A stretch of 25,843 nucleotides of DNA from the NCBI GenBank assembly GCA_964400495.1, contig CAYNTS010000027.1, positions 1 through 25,843 of the forward strand. The letters run 5' to 3'. Origin of the DNA: CAYNTS01 sp964400495. Lineage in GTDB: Bacteria; Fidelibacterota; Marinisomatia; SCGC-AAA003-L08; D37C17. Below, piece by piece: positions 7,112 to 14,826 of the stretch (the stretch's first letter is position 1; every line of letters begins with the position of its first letter). The position numbers were made by a program, and so were the translations under genes. A model generated the notes under the pieces. The model had not been told where the DNA came from and searched no databases. It was given only the letters and a program-made list of their open reading frames with translations.

Positions 7112-8448
7112 TGTATAGAATTGTCCCAATTCTGTTTTTATTAATATCATGTGGTTCGCAATCAACTCCAACCCCCGATTGGGTATTTAATTCATATTCA
7201 AATAATGAATATTGGGTAGGAATCGGAAGTGTTTCTATTAAACAAAGTGGTGATGTTCGAGAAATAGCTCGCAATCAGGCAATTAAAGAGATTGCTTCCC
7301 AAATAAAAATAGATGTTTCATCAAATTTTAAAAGTATCATCACAGAACATAATTACGACGTAAATGATTATTCTGAATCATTAATTGAAACCCGTGTACA
7401 AAATTCTTTGCCCCATATTGAGTTTGATAAATTTCATAATTCCGAAGATAGATTTTATGTTTTGGCAAAGTTATCAAAACAAAAATATTTTGAAGCTATT
7501 GCATTAAAACGCAAAAATGCAGTGACCACTGCAGTGAGTTTAATTGAAAAAACTGAGTATTCTTTATCTTCAAATACATTTCAGTTATTATATAATGCAC
7601 TTCAAGAAGTTTTGGAGTTTTCAGATGAACCTATTCTTGTTGAGTATCCTGAAAATTCTGGCAAAAAACATAATTTGTATTCATTAATTAAAATAAAAAT
7701 GATTGAAGCATTCCAACAATTTGAAATACAAACCAAAAAACAAAAGATTTCAATTAGAACTGGAGGAATTGATAAAAATATCCAATTGGGTGCAACATGT
7801 ATTGATAAACAAACCCAAAATGGTGTTGAGGGTATTCCACTGAATGTAAGAATTGAGAATAGTTATGATTTTGGCATTCACACAACAAATAAAAATGGAG
7901 AAATAACATTTAACATTCCTCAAATATATGGTTCTTCTTCAGCTCAAACTCTAATAATTTCATCAAATTTACGAACCATTTTGGGTAGTTCAACCTTTAG
8001 TAATCAATTTGACCAGCAAACTCAGAGTCAAATTCAAATTGAATTAATCCCTATTAAAATTGCTGTGATTGTAGATGAAAGTCAATTTGGGAAGAATATA
8101 AAAAGTCGGCAAATAGAACCTGTCATAAAGGAATATTTTGCAAATAATTTAGCTGCTAAATTTGTTAGAAAAGAGGAATCTGATTTAGAAATTTATGTTT
8201 CTGTTTCAACCAGAAAGTTAAGTGATAAACCCAATGAATATGGAATTTATCAATCTTTTGCAGATGTTATTTTTACTGTAATAAACTCCAAAGATAAAAG
8301 AGAGTTATTTTCTACATCAATAAACAATGTTAAAGGTGCTGACTTCAATTCTAATGAGGCATCAAGTGCACAAGCAATTAAGAAAATAGCTAATCAAATC
8401 GAAAAAGAAGAACTTCCCAATATATTGAAATTATTGACTCAATCCTGA
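7111..8448 (+). CDS. LPP20-family lipoprotein with extra C-terminal domains
   Basis: This 445-residue predicted lipoprotein has a signal peptide ending in the canonical lipobox L-I-S-C with C14. Residues 20-135 resemble the LPP20 domain (Helicobacter Lpp20, flagellar FlgP): P-x-W, then YWVGIGSV, then AIKEIASQIKIDV and a run ending in YVLAKLSKQKY. Residues 215-280 look like a small beta-sandwich domain of the carboxypeptidase-regulatory type (VEGIPLNVRI, then TTNKNGEITFNIP). Residues 300-445 (IAVIVDES onwards) are unassigned but resemble the CsgG/TolB-like half of related proteins. It overlaps the tlpA-like gene by one base and ends the coupled run. Function is unknown. An outer-membrane lipoprotein is the likely location. 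LPP20 membership is judged by eye. Confidence 0.65.
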   Translation: MYRIVPILFLLISCGSQSTPTPDWVFNSYSNNEYWVGIGSVSIKQSGDVREIARNQAIKEIASQIKIDVSSNFKSIITEHNYDVNDYSESLIETRVQNSLPHIEFDKFHNSEDRFYVLAKLSKQKYFEAIALKRKNAVTTAVSLIEKTEYSLSSNTFQLLYNALQEVLEFSDEPILVEYPENSGKKHNLYSLIKIKMIEAFQQFEIQTKKQKISIRTGGIDKNIQLGATCIDKQTQNGVEGIPLNVRIENSYDFGIHTTNKNGEITFNIPQIYGSSSAQTLIISSNLRTILGSSTFSNQFDQQTQSQIQIELIPIKIAVIVDESQFGKNIKSRQIEPVIKEYFANNLAAKFVRKEESDLEIYVSVSTRKLSDKPNEYGIYQSFADVIFTVINSKDKRELFSTSINNVKGADFNSNEASSAQAIKKIANQIEKEELPNILKLLTQS

Positions 8449-8487
8449 TATCCTTTTGTATATTTAATTAGTTTACTTAATTTAACA

Positions 8488-8503
8488 GTCAATTTTTATT
8501 GAC
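8488..8503 (+). promoter_or_regulatory. Small perfect hairpin just upstream of the Ig-repeat gene
   Basis: GTCAAT (8488-8493), a TTTT loop and ATTGAC (8498-8503) form a perfect 6-bp stem 10 nt before the ATG at 8514. It contains the alternative TTG start at 8499. It could affect translation initiation, but the stem is weak and AT-rich, and no poly-T tail follows, so it is not a terminator. Confidence 0.25.
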
Positions 8504-8513
8504 CAAAACTTAT

Positions 8514-10994
8514 ATGCGAAGCATCATTACATGGTTATTATTATTCACATTTGCTATTGGGGCAACCCCAAAAGTAAAGTTAAAATCCCCAAAAAGGGGT
8601 AATGTTTTTCGTGTTGATGAAATTGCTGAAATTCGCTGGTCTTCTAAGCGTAATGAGTCCGATATTGTTTCATTATTTTATTCCGATGATAATAAACAGA
8701 GCTGGAACCCAATTTCAGCCACAATTGATGATGGTTCATTTGATTGGGTAATTCCTCAATTAAATAGTGATTCATGTTTTATTAAAATTCAGTTATTTAA
8801 TCAAGAAATAGAAGACGTATCAAAACATCCATTTTCAATTAGAGGTCCATATTTGCGTTTACTTACTCCAATTGGTGGAGAATTGTTTAATCAATCACAT
8901 GAAGTAAGCATTTCGTGGGAGTTTGCCGAAATAAGCGAGGATGTACAAATTTCCATTTCTTATGATTATGGGAATCATTGGGATAGTTTATCCACTATTT
9001 CTGTTGATAAAAAACAATATTATTGGTCTATTCCTGTTGACATTTTGAATCAACCAATATGTAAAATAAAAATTGAGTCTTCCAATGGAGTGGTGGATAT
9101 CATTAAAAAAGAATTCAGTATCGAAAATAATATACCCAAATTAGAAATAATTTCTCCTGAAATAGGAGGAATTTACTCAGATGATAAACCATTGAAAATT
9201 TCATGGAATTCTCATAACTTGATTTCTGGATATTTAAAATTATTTTACTCGATTGACAGTGGTGAAAATTGGAAGCGGATTCGCTCTAGAATAAAAGATG
9301 GGAGTTCATTTTTATGGAAAATTCCAACAATTGAAAGTAAAAATTGTAGAATTAAAATTGAAGATGTAAATGATAATACTATTTTTCATTCACTAAATGG
9401 TGATTTTCAAATAAGTAGTAAACCAAGTATTGCATTAACTTATCCTAATAACTTTGAGATTTTATCTTCGCAAAAACCATTTACTATTACTTGGAATAGT
9501 ATTAAGATGAAGAACCATACCATTAATTTGTATATTTCTTACAATAATGGAGCTACGTGGGAAGCAGTTACAATGGATGTTGAAAATACAGGATTATATG
9601 AATGGGAAATTCCACAAATTGAAGAGAAATTGAATGATGTTAGCATTAAATTAGTTGATGCTTATAATTCAAATAATTATTCCCAAGTGAATGATTTAAC
9701 TCTATTAGGGATTCCATCAATAAAAATTCTTAATCCAATTGCTTCTGAAATATTTGAGGGGGATTCTCGATTCAAAATTAGTTGGGTTACCACTAATTAT
9801 TCTCCTAAAGAGCTTGATGTTTATTTTTCTCAAAATGGAGAAGAATGGGAGCCAATTCAACTTAAAGTAGCTGATTTAGGAACATTCTTTTGGCAAACAC
9901 CCAATATTTTTTCTAAGAAATGTAGAATAAAGATTACATCTTTTGAAAATTCTGAAGAGATTTTAAATATATCAAATGAATTCACAATATCGAATATACC
10001 ATCTATTTCCCTTCATTCTCTTGAATCAAAAAAAAATAATTCAACTCAACCATCGCCAATTAGTTGGGAAGTAATGAATATTGGTAAAAGAGAGTATAAT
10101 GTGTATGTTAAGTCTTCAAGTCAAGTCAATTGGGAGTTAATTGAAACAGTATCTAACAAAGAGAGTTTTGCTTGGATGCCCCCTACTTCAAAGGAAAACT
10201 TAGATTATCAGATAAAAGTTGAAAGTTGTTCTGATGCCAGTTTATTTGACGTTTCAGAAATTATTCCTATTTCGGGGTATCCATGGATTGAAATTGTAAG
10301 TCCAACACAAAATGAACATTTCAATATTGATCAGCCTGTTTTTATAAAATGGAACTACGGAAATATTGAATCATTAAAATTCGATGTACTCTATTCAATT
10401 GATAATGGTCAATTTTGGATACCAATAATGCAGAATGTTTCTAAATTAAATGAAGTAGTTTGGAATAATCTTAATTTTACCAGAAATAGTGAAGTTGCTA
10501 TTCGGGTAGTAGAAAGTGACAATCAATTTGTTTACAGCGATGTATTTTCAATATTTATTGATATTCCAAAACAAGTTATTGAAGAAATGGTAGAGAAAGT
10601 TGAAATTGCAGAGTTACCCAAAATTAAAGTTGCAAAACCAGAACCAATAAATGAGAAAGTTGAAGTTGTCCCACCTTCCAAAAAAGAAATTCTAGAAGAA
10701 AAGCAATATTTTAAAATTATTGCTCCAAATGGTGGGGAAATATATGCATCCAATAAAACAATTTATATCATGTGGGATACAATAATTTCAACAAATAAAG
10801 TGGACATTCATTACTCAATTGATGGAGGCGAGAATTGGATATTGATTAAATCATCTTTTGAAAATTCTGGGCAATATATTTGGAAGATTCCACAAGTAAA
10901 ATCAATATCAAAAAAATGTAAACTTAAAATTCAGGCATCTGATAATATTAAACATTTTGATACATCAAATGCATTGTTTACAATCCGAAATTAA
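8514..10994 (+). CDS. Exported protein with eight Kre9/KNH-like Ig repeats
   Basis: This 826-residue protein starts with a signal peptide (about residues 1-16). The ATG at 8514 is preferred to an in-frame TTG at 8499, which lies in a hairpin. The rest is eight copies of a module of about 90-95 residues, at 8571-8843, 8850-9125, 9135-9419, 9423-9713, 9714-9995, 9996-10277, 10278-10565 and 10707-10988. Each follows one pattern: I-x-SP-x-x-G-G-E-x-F, then I-x-W, then V-x-L-x-YS-x-D-x-G-x-x-W, then Y-x-W-x-IP, then C-x-IKI and a closing F-x-I. This resembles the Ser/Thr-rich Kre9/Knh1-type Ig-like domain common in large exported proteins of this bacterial group. Repeats 7 and 8 are separated by a 47-residue linker rich in Glu, Lys, Pro and Val. 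A scaffold or adhesive role is inferred. Confidence 0.8.
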   Translation: MRSIITWLLLFTFAIGATPKVKLKSPKRGNVFRVDEIAEIRWSSKRNESDIVSLFYSDDNKQSWNPISATIDDGSFDWVIPQLNSDSCFIKIQLFNQEIEDVSKHPFSIRGPYLRLLTPIGGELFNQSHEVSISWEFAEISEDVQISISYDYGNHWDSLSTISVDKKQYYWSIPVDILNQPICKIKIESSNGVVDIIKKEFSIENNIPKLEIISPEIGGIYSDDKPLKISWNSHNLISGYLKLFYSIDSGENWKRIRSRIKDGSSFLWKIPTIESKNCRIKIEDVNDNTIFHSLNGDFQISSKPSIALTYPNNFEILSSQKPFTITWNSIKMKNHTINLYISYNNGATWEAVTMDVENTGLYEWEIPQIEEKLNDVSIKLVDAYNSNNYSQVNDLTLLGIPSIKILNPIASEIFEGDSRFKISWVTTNYSPKELDVYFSQNGEEWEPIQLKVADLGTFFWQTPNIFSKKCRIKITSFENSEEILNISNEFTISNIPSISLHSLESKKNNSTQPSPISWEVMNIGKREYNVYVKSSSQVNWELIETVSNKESFAWMPPTSKENLDYQIKVESCSDASLFDVSEIIPISGYPWIEIVSPTQNEHFNIDQPVFIKWNYGNIESLKFDVLYSIDNGQFWIPIMQNVSKLNEVVWNNLNFTRNSEVAIRVVESDNQFVYSDVFSIFIDIPKQVIEEMVEKVEIAELPKIKVAKPEPINEKVEVVPPSKKEILEEKQYFKIIAPNGGEIYASNKTIYIMWDTIISTNKVDIHYSIDGGENWILIKSSFENSGQYIWKIPQVKSISKKCKLKIQASDNIKHFDTSNALFTIRN
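8571..10988 (+). repeat. Eight tandem Ig-like modules (protein-level repeat)
   Basis: The modules are diverged at DNA level but clear in protein. The most conserved positions are the Trp of the I-x-W strand, the YS-x-D-x-G-x-x-W turn and the W-x-IP strand. Module 6 is the most degenerate: it has lost the G-G-E and YS-x-D-x-G signatures. Five modules (1, 2, 3, 5 and 8) keep a single Cys at the same site. Confidence 0.8.
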
Positions 10995-11010
10995 TCTGTA
11001 AATTAAGGAT

Positions 11011-12201
11011 ATGAAACATTTCATTCTTTTACTATTTATCTCATTTAGTTTCACCCAAGAAACTAATAGTCGTTTATCTCTAATTGATTTTGAAAACAAA
11101 GCTACAAATTTATCTTCGGAAGAAATTTCAATTATTGGAAATAGAGTTGAAACATTGCTCGTTCAATCTGGAAAATTTCAAGTAATTACCATAACCGAAC
11201 GAGATGCAATTTTAGGTGAGCAAAAATTTCAAAATGCATCTGGGTGTGTCGATGTAAGTTGCGCTGTTGAAGTTGGGCGATTATTGGGTGCATCATATAT
11301 GATTAGTGGGTCAGTGGGACAGTTTGGTACTGCGTATGTAATTAATGCTAAAATGTTCAACGTTGAAACCGGCGAAATAGAAAAAGCAGCAGAATTTTAC
11401 ACTACAAATCATAAAATTGAGGAATTATTAATTCAAGGTGTAGAAGATATAATAAATCAATTGACTGGAGTTACAACTCGGTTTGAAAGTGAAAATAATA
11501 CATCAATTTCATATCCTGTTGTTCAAGATACTATTCAATATGTTTTTACTCATATAACCATCACTCCAAAACGAGCAAATGCTCGAATTTATATCGATGA
11601 AAAATTAATTGGTACAATTCCACCATTCGGGATAGAAATTAAAACAACTGTTGGTAAACATTGGATTCAAATTGAATCAAATGAATTCGAAACTATTAGT
11701 AAAGAAATTTTTATTGGTCATAAAAAACGAAGTCGTAATATTAAGCTTAAACAAAAAAGTAGAACGCATCATAATTCAATGATGATGAATAAAAATCCTG
11801 AAGAAATAACAGACCACCCAAAATTAACTCTAGGAGGTGGAGTTTCTATTGGATATCCTTCTAGTGTAAATGGTAATTTTAGAGCACATTATAGATTTAT
11901 TAATTTTGAATTAGCTGGTGGAGAAAATAAAAAAGAATCTTTTAAAGGAGATCAAGTATCTATTGGACTTGGAACAAAAAAGTTTGTTGTCAATTACATT
12001 CAAGGTAAATGGGTAGGTGATGCAAACTTAACAGAAATTTCTGGAAACCAATTTACTCAAGATGAATATAATTATACTGGTTGGTCAGTTAAATCCTTTA
12101 AGAAATTATTATTTTGGGAAATGGGTGTTGTTAAATCAGACATTCAAGTAAAGGATATGTTTTATTTGCAAGTAGGTCTTTTATTTTTACTTACATTTTA
12201 G
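11011..12201 (+). CDS. Exported CsgG/TolB-N-like protein with a PEGA domain
   Basis: This 396-residue protein has a signal peptide (about residues 1-15). Residues 18-155 follow the pattern of CsgG/LpoB-like periplasmic domains: LSLIDFENKA, a helix ending VETLLVQSGKFQVIT, then CVDVSCAVEVGRLLGASYMI with two cysteines, GSVGQFGTAYVINAKMF and an N-V-E-T-G turn. Residues 178-250 are a PEGA-type surface-layer domain (ITPKRANARIYIDEKLIG, then VGKHWIQIE). Residues 275-396 are rich in Gly and alternating hydrophobic residues, as in outer-membrane beta structure (LTLGGGVSIGYP). An AAGGA lies almost directly against the ATG. It is 16 nt after the Ig-repeat gene and 38 nt before the LPP20 gene, so the three are probably one transcript. 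The role is unknown. Confidence 0.7.
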   Translation: MKHFILLLFISFSFTQETNSRLSLIDFENKATNLSSEEISIIGNRVETLLVQSGKFQVITITERDAILGEQKFQNASGCVDVSCAVEVGRLLGASYMISGSVGQFGTAYVINAKMFNVETGEIEKAAEFYTTNHKIEELLIQGVEDIINQLTGVTTRFESENNTSISYPVVQDTIQYVFTHITITPKRANARIYIDEKLIGTIPPFGIEIKTTVGKHWIQIESNEFETISKEIFIGHKKRSRNIKLKQKSRTHHNSMMMNKNPEEITDHPKLTLGGGVSIGYPSSVNGNFRAHYRFINFELAGGENKKESFKGDQVSIGLGTKKFVVNYIQGKWVGDANLTEISGNQFTQDEYNYTGWSVKSFKKLLFWEMGVVKSDIQVKDMFYLQVGLLFLLTF

Positions 12202-12227
12202 AAAGTAGTAAATGCACTTTAATAACG

Positions 12228-12233
12228 AAAGGG
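12228..12233 (+). promoter_or_regulatory. Shine-Dalgarno for the short LPP20-type lipoprotein
   Basis: AAAGGG lies 6 nt before the ATG at 12240. It is the clearest ribosome binding site among the plus-strand genes here, where most starts have weak or no such site. Confidence 0.6.
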
Positions 12234-12239
12234 AAACAC

Positions 12240-12836
12240 ATGAAACAACGAATCAGAACATTATCAATAATCTCATTAATTGGATTATTTACATTAAACT
12301 GTGGTAGCAATAAGGGACCAGATTTATCTCCAGATGCTTCTCGGAAAACAATAAAAGATGTACCAGCTTGGTATATTGATGCACCAGTAAAAGAGAGCTT
12401 TAAATATGTTGCTTCAACTGCTACGAGCCAAGATATGCAAATGGCGGTCAATAAAGCAACCTTAGATGCCTCAAATCGACTTGCAGGTCAAGTTGAATCT
12501 GAAATGAATGCATTAGTAAAACGAGCTCAAGAAGAAACAGGACTTGGAGCAGATTCTCACATTATTGACCGGTTTTCACAGACACAAGAGCAAGTCATTA
12601 CGACTTCTTTAAAAGATTGGTCAGTTTCTAAAAAAGAAATACAAGAAGAGAAATCAGATGTGGGTCGAATCTATCGTGCGTATGTTCTAGTTGAATGGGA
12701 TGCTGGTGCAGCTCATCAACGACTTTTAAACCAACTCAAACAAAATGAAGAAATTTATACTCAAATACGAGCAACTGAATTGTTTGATGAAATGGAGCAA
12801 AAAGTTGAAGCGTATCGCGAACGGTATGGGAAGTGA
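12240..12836 (+). CDS. Short LPP20-family lipoprotein
   Basis: This 198-residue predicted lipoprotein has a signal peptide that ends at C21 in LFTLNCGS. The -1 residue is Asn, outside the classical lipobox. Residues 40-165 fit the LPP20 pattern: DVPAWYIDAP, FKYVASTATS, then a long helix with repeated Ala (MAVNKATLDASNRLAGQVE), a QEQVITTSLKD segment and IYRAYVLVEWD. This is the same family as the first domain of the lipoprotein at 7111-8448, but without its extra domains. The C-terminal 35 residues are a charged amphipathic helix. Proteins of this family include FlgP of polar flagella and Helicobacter Lpp20. No flagellar gene is visible here, so the role is unknown. A strong terminator follows 14 nt after the stop. 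Confidence 0.75.
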   Translation: MKQRIRTLSIISLIGLFTLNCGSNKGPDLSPDASRKTIKDVPAWYIDAPVKESFKYVASTATSQDMQMAVNKATLDASNRLAGQVESEMNALVKRAQEETGLGADSHIIDRFSQTQEQVITTSLKDWSVSKKEIQEEKSDVGRIYRAYVLVEWDAGAAHQRLLNQLKQNEEIYTQIRATELFDEMEQKVEAYRERYGK

Positions 12837-12849
12837 TATTCGTGAGATA

Positions 12850-12879
12850 AAAAAGGGGGCAATTAATTGCCCCCTTTTT
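12850..12879. terminator. Bidirectional rho-independent terminator
   Basis: A perfect 30-nt palindrome: five A and five G, then CAATTAATTG, then five C and five T. On either strand it gives a GC-rich stem followed by a U tract, so it can stop transcription from both converging units. Its right end includes the first two bases of the minus-strand stop codon (12878-12880). Confidence 0.9.
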
Positions 12880-14137
12880 ATTTCAATTTATTTGATACTG
12901 CATTCCCAATTTCATATGAAACTTCATTAATCGCTTGATTAATTAATGATTCAGGAGAAGGGGGAGTTTCTTCTTTTCGTTGGGAAAGTATTGTAGTACT
13001 CCAATCGAGAGCTCTTGAATCACCCCTAAATGTTGCCCATTGATGTTTGTAATTCACTGTTTTAGAATAATTATCAGTGAATAATAAGGAAGCTGTTTCA
13101 ACATCTACCATTTTAATATTTATTAAAACTGTAACATCTGTATTTATGGTGTGATAAATCACATGTGCTTTTACATCATTGTAAACATTAATTGTTTGTT
13201 GTTGACCTAAACTATCAGTAACAATTTCAGTACCAGTATTTACATTTTTTGTAAGGGTTTTCCGTTCCTTTTTGTGTTGTGGGGATGTAATTATAATTTG
13301 CGAAACGACCCCACTTATCATCCTATCAACATTTTTAATATTTCCAATTTCAACAATAGACTCATCTTCAACTAAACCAGATTGCCCTAATTTGAGTTCG
13401 TCAATAATGAGGTTAATTTGGTTGCGATTTACAAAATCTGTAAATTCCATTAATTGTGAATTGCTCATTAAAACTGAAATAAGTTTATTGGACAGCGTTT
13501 CACCAATAGCACCGAATTCAGATTTTCCACTTTTATTTTCAAAGGGTAAAACTGCAATTTGAAGTGTACCCAATTTCCTAGCTTCTAAATATAATTCTTG
13601 AGCATCTTTATACGGAGTAGTAAATAACAGTGCTAATTGAAATTGATTTGCAGCATTGCGTAACTCACTTACTTTTTCTGAGTTCATTGAATTTTTACCT
13701 GCATTGTAATGAGTTTCAGAGGCATTAAGTTTTGCTTCGTGCAATTCCTCTGTATAATCACGAACATTCGCCTTAAATAGCCAAATTTCTGACTGTGGAT
13801 GGTTTAAATCTTCAACCAACTCAACCAAGTGAATCAAATCATTATAATGTGTCACAATTTTATCAAAGTAAAATTCATTACCCATTGAAGGAAGTCGATC
13901 AATTGCCATATAATGAGATTGTATTGCAATTGGAAAAACTTCCATTATTAGTTTTAAGGTGTTCTCATAATCTCGTTTGGCTTGAAGTGATACAATACAC
14001 GATTCTACAGCACTATCATAATCGCCAATGTTAAATGCCTTGTTTGCTCGTTTGTATGCACGTCCATGACTCGTAAAATACGCACATTGAGTAAATAGCA
14101 AAATAGGTAGCAGTATTAATATTATTTTTTGTCTCAT
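12878..14137 (-). CDS. CsgG-domain lipoprotein with a TPR-like N-terminal region
   Basis: This 419-residue protein has a signal peptide ending at C18 (LLFTQCAY), with Gln at -1, so lipidation is likely but the lipobox is atypical. Residues 25-70 look like a tetratricopeptide pair (RANKAFNIGDYDSAVESC), and residues 100-185 are helical. Residues 190-400 match the CsgG fold: LQIAVLPFENKSGKSEFGAIG, a helix with SNKLISVLMSN, ELKLGQSGLVEDE, and VDRMISGVVSQI, followed by long beta strands. CsgG is the outer-membrane pore of curli secretion, but many family members are uncharacterised lipoproteins. No curli genes are visible. The ATG overlaps the stop of the alkylation-repair gene (ATGA). It faces the LPP20/CsgG group on the plus strand across a shared terminator. 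Confidence 0.75.
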   Translation of the reverse strand: MRQKIILILLPILLFTQCAYFTSHGRAYKRANKAFNIGDYDSAVESCIVSLQAKRDYENTLKLIMEVFPIAIQSHYMAIDRLPSMGNEFYFDKIVTHYNDLIHLVELVEDLNHPQSEIWLFKANVRDYTEELHEAKLNASETHYNAGKNSMNSEKVSELRNAANQFQLALLFTTPYKDAQELYLEARKLGTLQIAVLPFENKSGKSEFGAIGETLSNKLISVLMSNSQLMEFTDFVNRNQINLIIDELKLGQSGLVEDESIVEIGNIKNVDRMISGVVSQIIITSPQHKKERKTLTKNVNTGTEIVTDSLGQQQTINVYNDVKAHVIYHTINTDVTVLINIKMVDVETASLLFTDNYSKTVNYKHQWATFRGDSRALDWSTTILSQRKEETPPSPESLINQAINEVSYEIGNAVSNKLK

Positions 14138-14826
14138 TTAATCCTCAATTTATTTATTACTTTCATCCCTTCACGGATTGATAAGGAGGAAAGTATTTCA
14201 TTATGATTATTGATAAAATCTTCAACAATATTAGGTTCTGTTTTAGAGTGCTCACGCAGTACCCAACCAATAGCTTTTCGAATGAAAAATTCGGTTTCAT
14301 CTGCTACATGTAGAATCAATTTTGAAAGCAAATCAAAATTAGTTTCTGATTTGTAATTGAGTTGAACAAGTAATGCAGTCCTACGAATCCACATATCTTC
14401 ATCTCTAATCCAATTATATAAATAGACATCCAATTGAGAATTTCCACGAAGGGAAGGACCAATCAAATTTGATGCAACTGTGTCCACAACATCCCACCAT
14501 TGACTCTGCCTAACAATGTGTAGATACAAATCTATATTTTTAAAATTGATAAATGTTTTAAATCTAAGTGCAAAAGCAATGCTTGCATACCATTCTTCAC
14601 GTTTAGTGGCATTATCAAACATATATTTTACAGTCAGAGAGTATTCATTATTAGATTTGGGAGCATACTTTTTAAATAGTGGTGTGCAAAACTTACGTTT
14701 TTCTGGAGTTTTTATTCCCCAATATGGCATCGTGGACTTCATATAGTTTTGTTGCCCTTTTGCAACCTCACTATTTTGGTGCTTTGAAAACTCAGTTTGT
14801 ATTTCGGATAATAAATCTACTCCCAT
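14134..14826 (-). CDS. AlkD-like DNA alkylation repair glycosylase
   Basis: This 230-residue all-helical HEAT-like repeat protein belongs to the DNA alkylation repair family typified by Bacillus cereus AlkD, which removes alkylated bases. The residues used by AlkD are recognisable. W111 and D115 lie in QWWDVVDTVASN with the same W-to-D spacing. R148/R149 lie in WIRRTALLVQL. W188 lies in FFIRKAIGWVLREHSK. The length matches the family. The protein starts at ATG 14826, which overlaps the end of the S4-domain gene by 10 nt, and its stop overlaps the ATG of the CsgG lipoprotein. The three minus-strand genes are therefore probably co-transcribed despite unrelated jobs. Confidence 0.9.
   Translation of the reverse strand: MGVDLLSEIQTEFSKHQNSEVAKGQQNYMKSTMPYWGIKTPEKRKFCTPLFKKYAPKSNNEYSLTVKYMFDNATKREEWYASIAFALRFKTFINFKNIDLYLHIVRQSQWWDVVDTVASNLIGPSLRGNSQLDVYLYNWIRDEDMWIRRTALLVQLNYKSETNFDLLSKLILHVADETEFFIRKAIGWVLREHSKTEPNIVEDFINNHNEILSSLSIREGMKVINKLRIK

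Noticed and set aside
12745..12930. Short plus-strand frame overlapping the end of the LPP20 lipoprotein gene
   Set aside because: It runs through the terminator palindrome and into the antisense of the CsgG gene and shows no domain.
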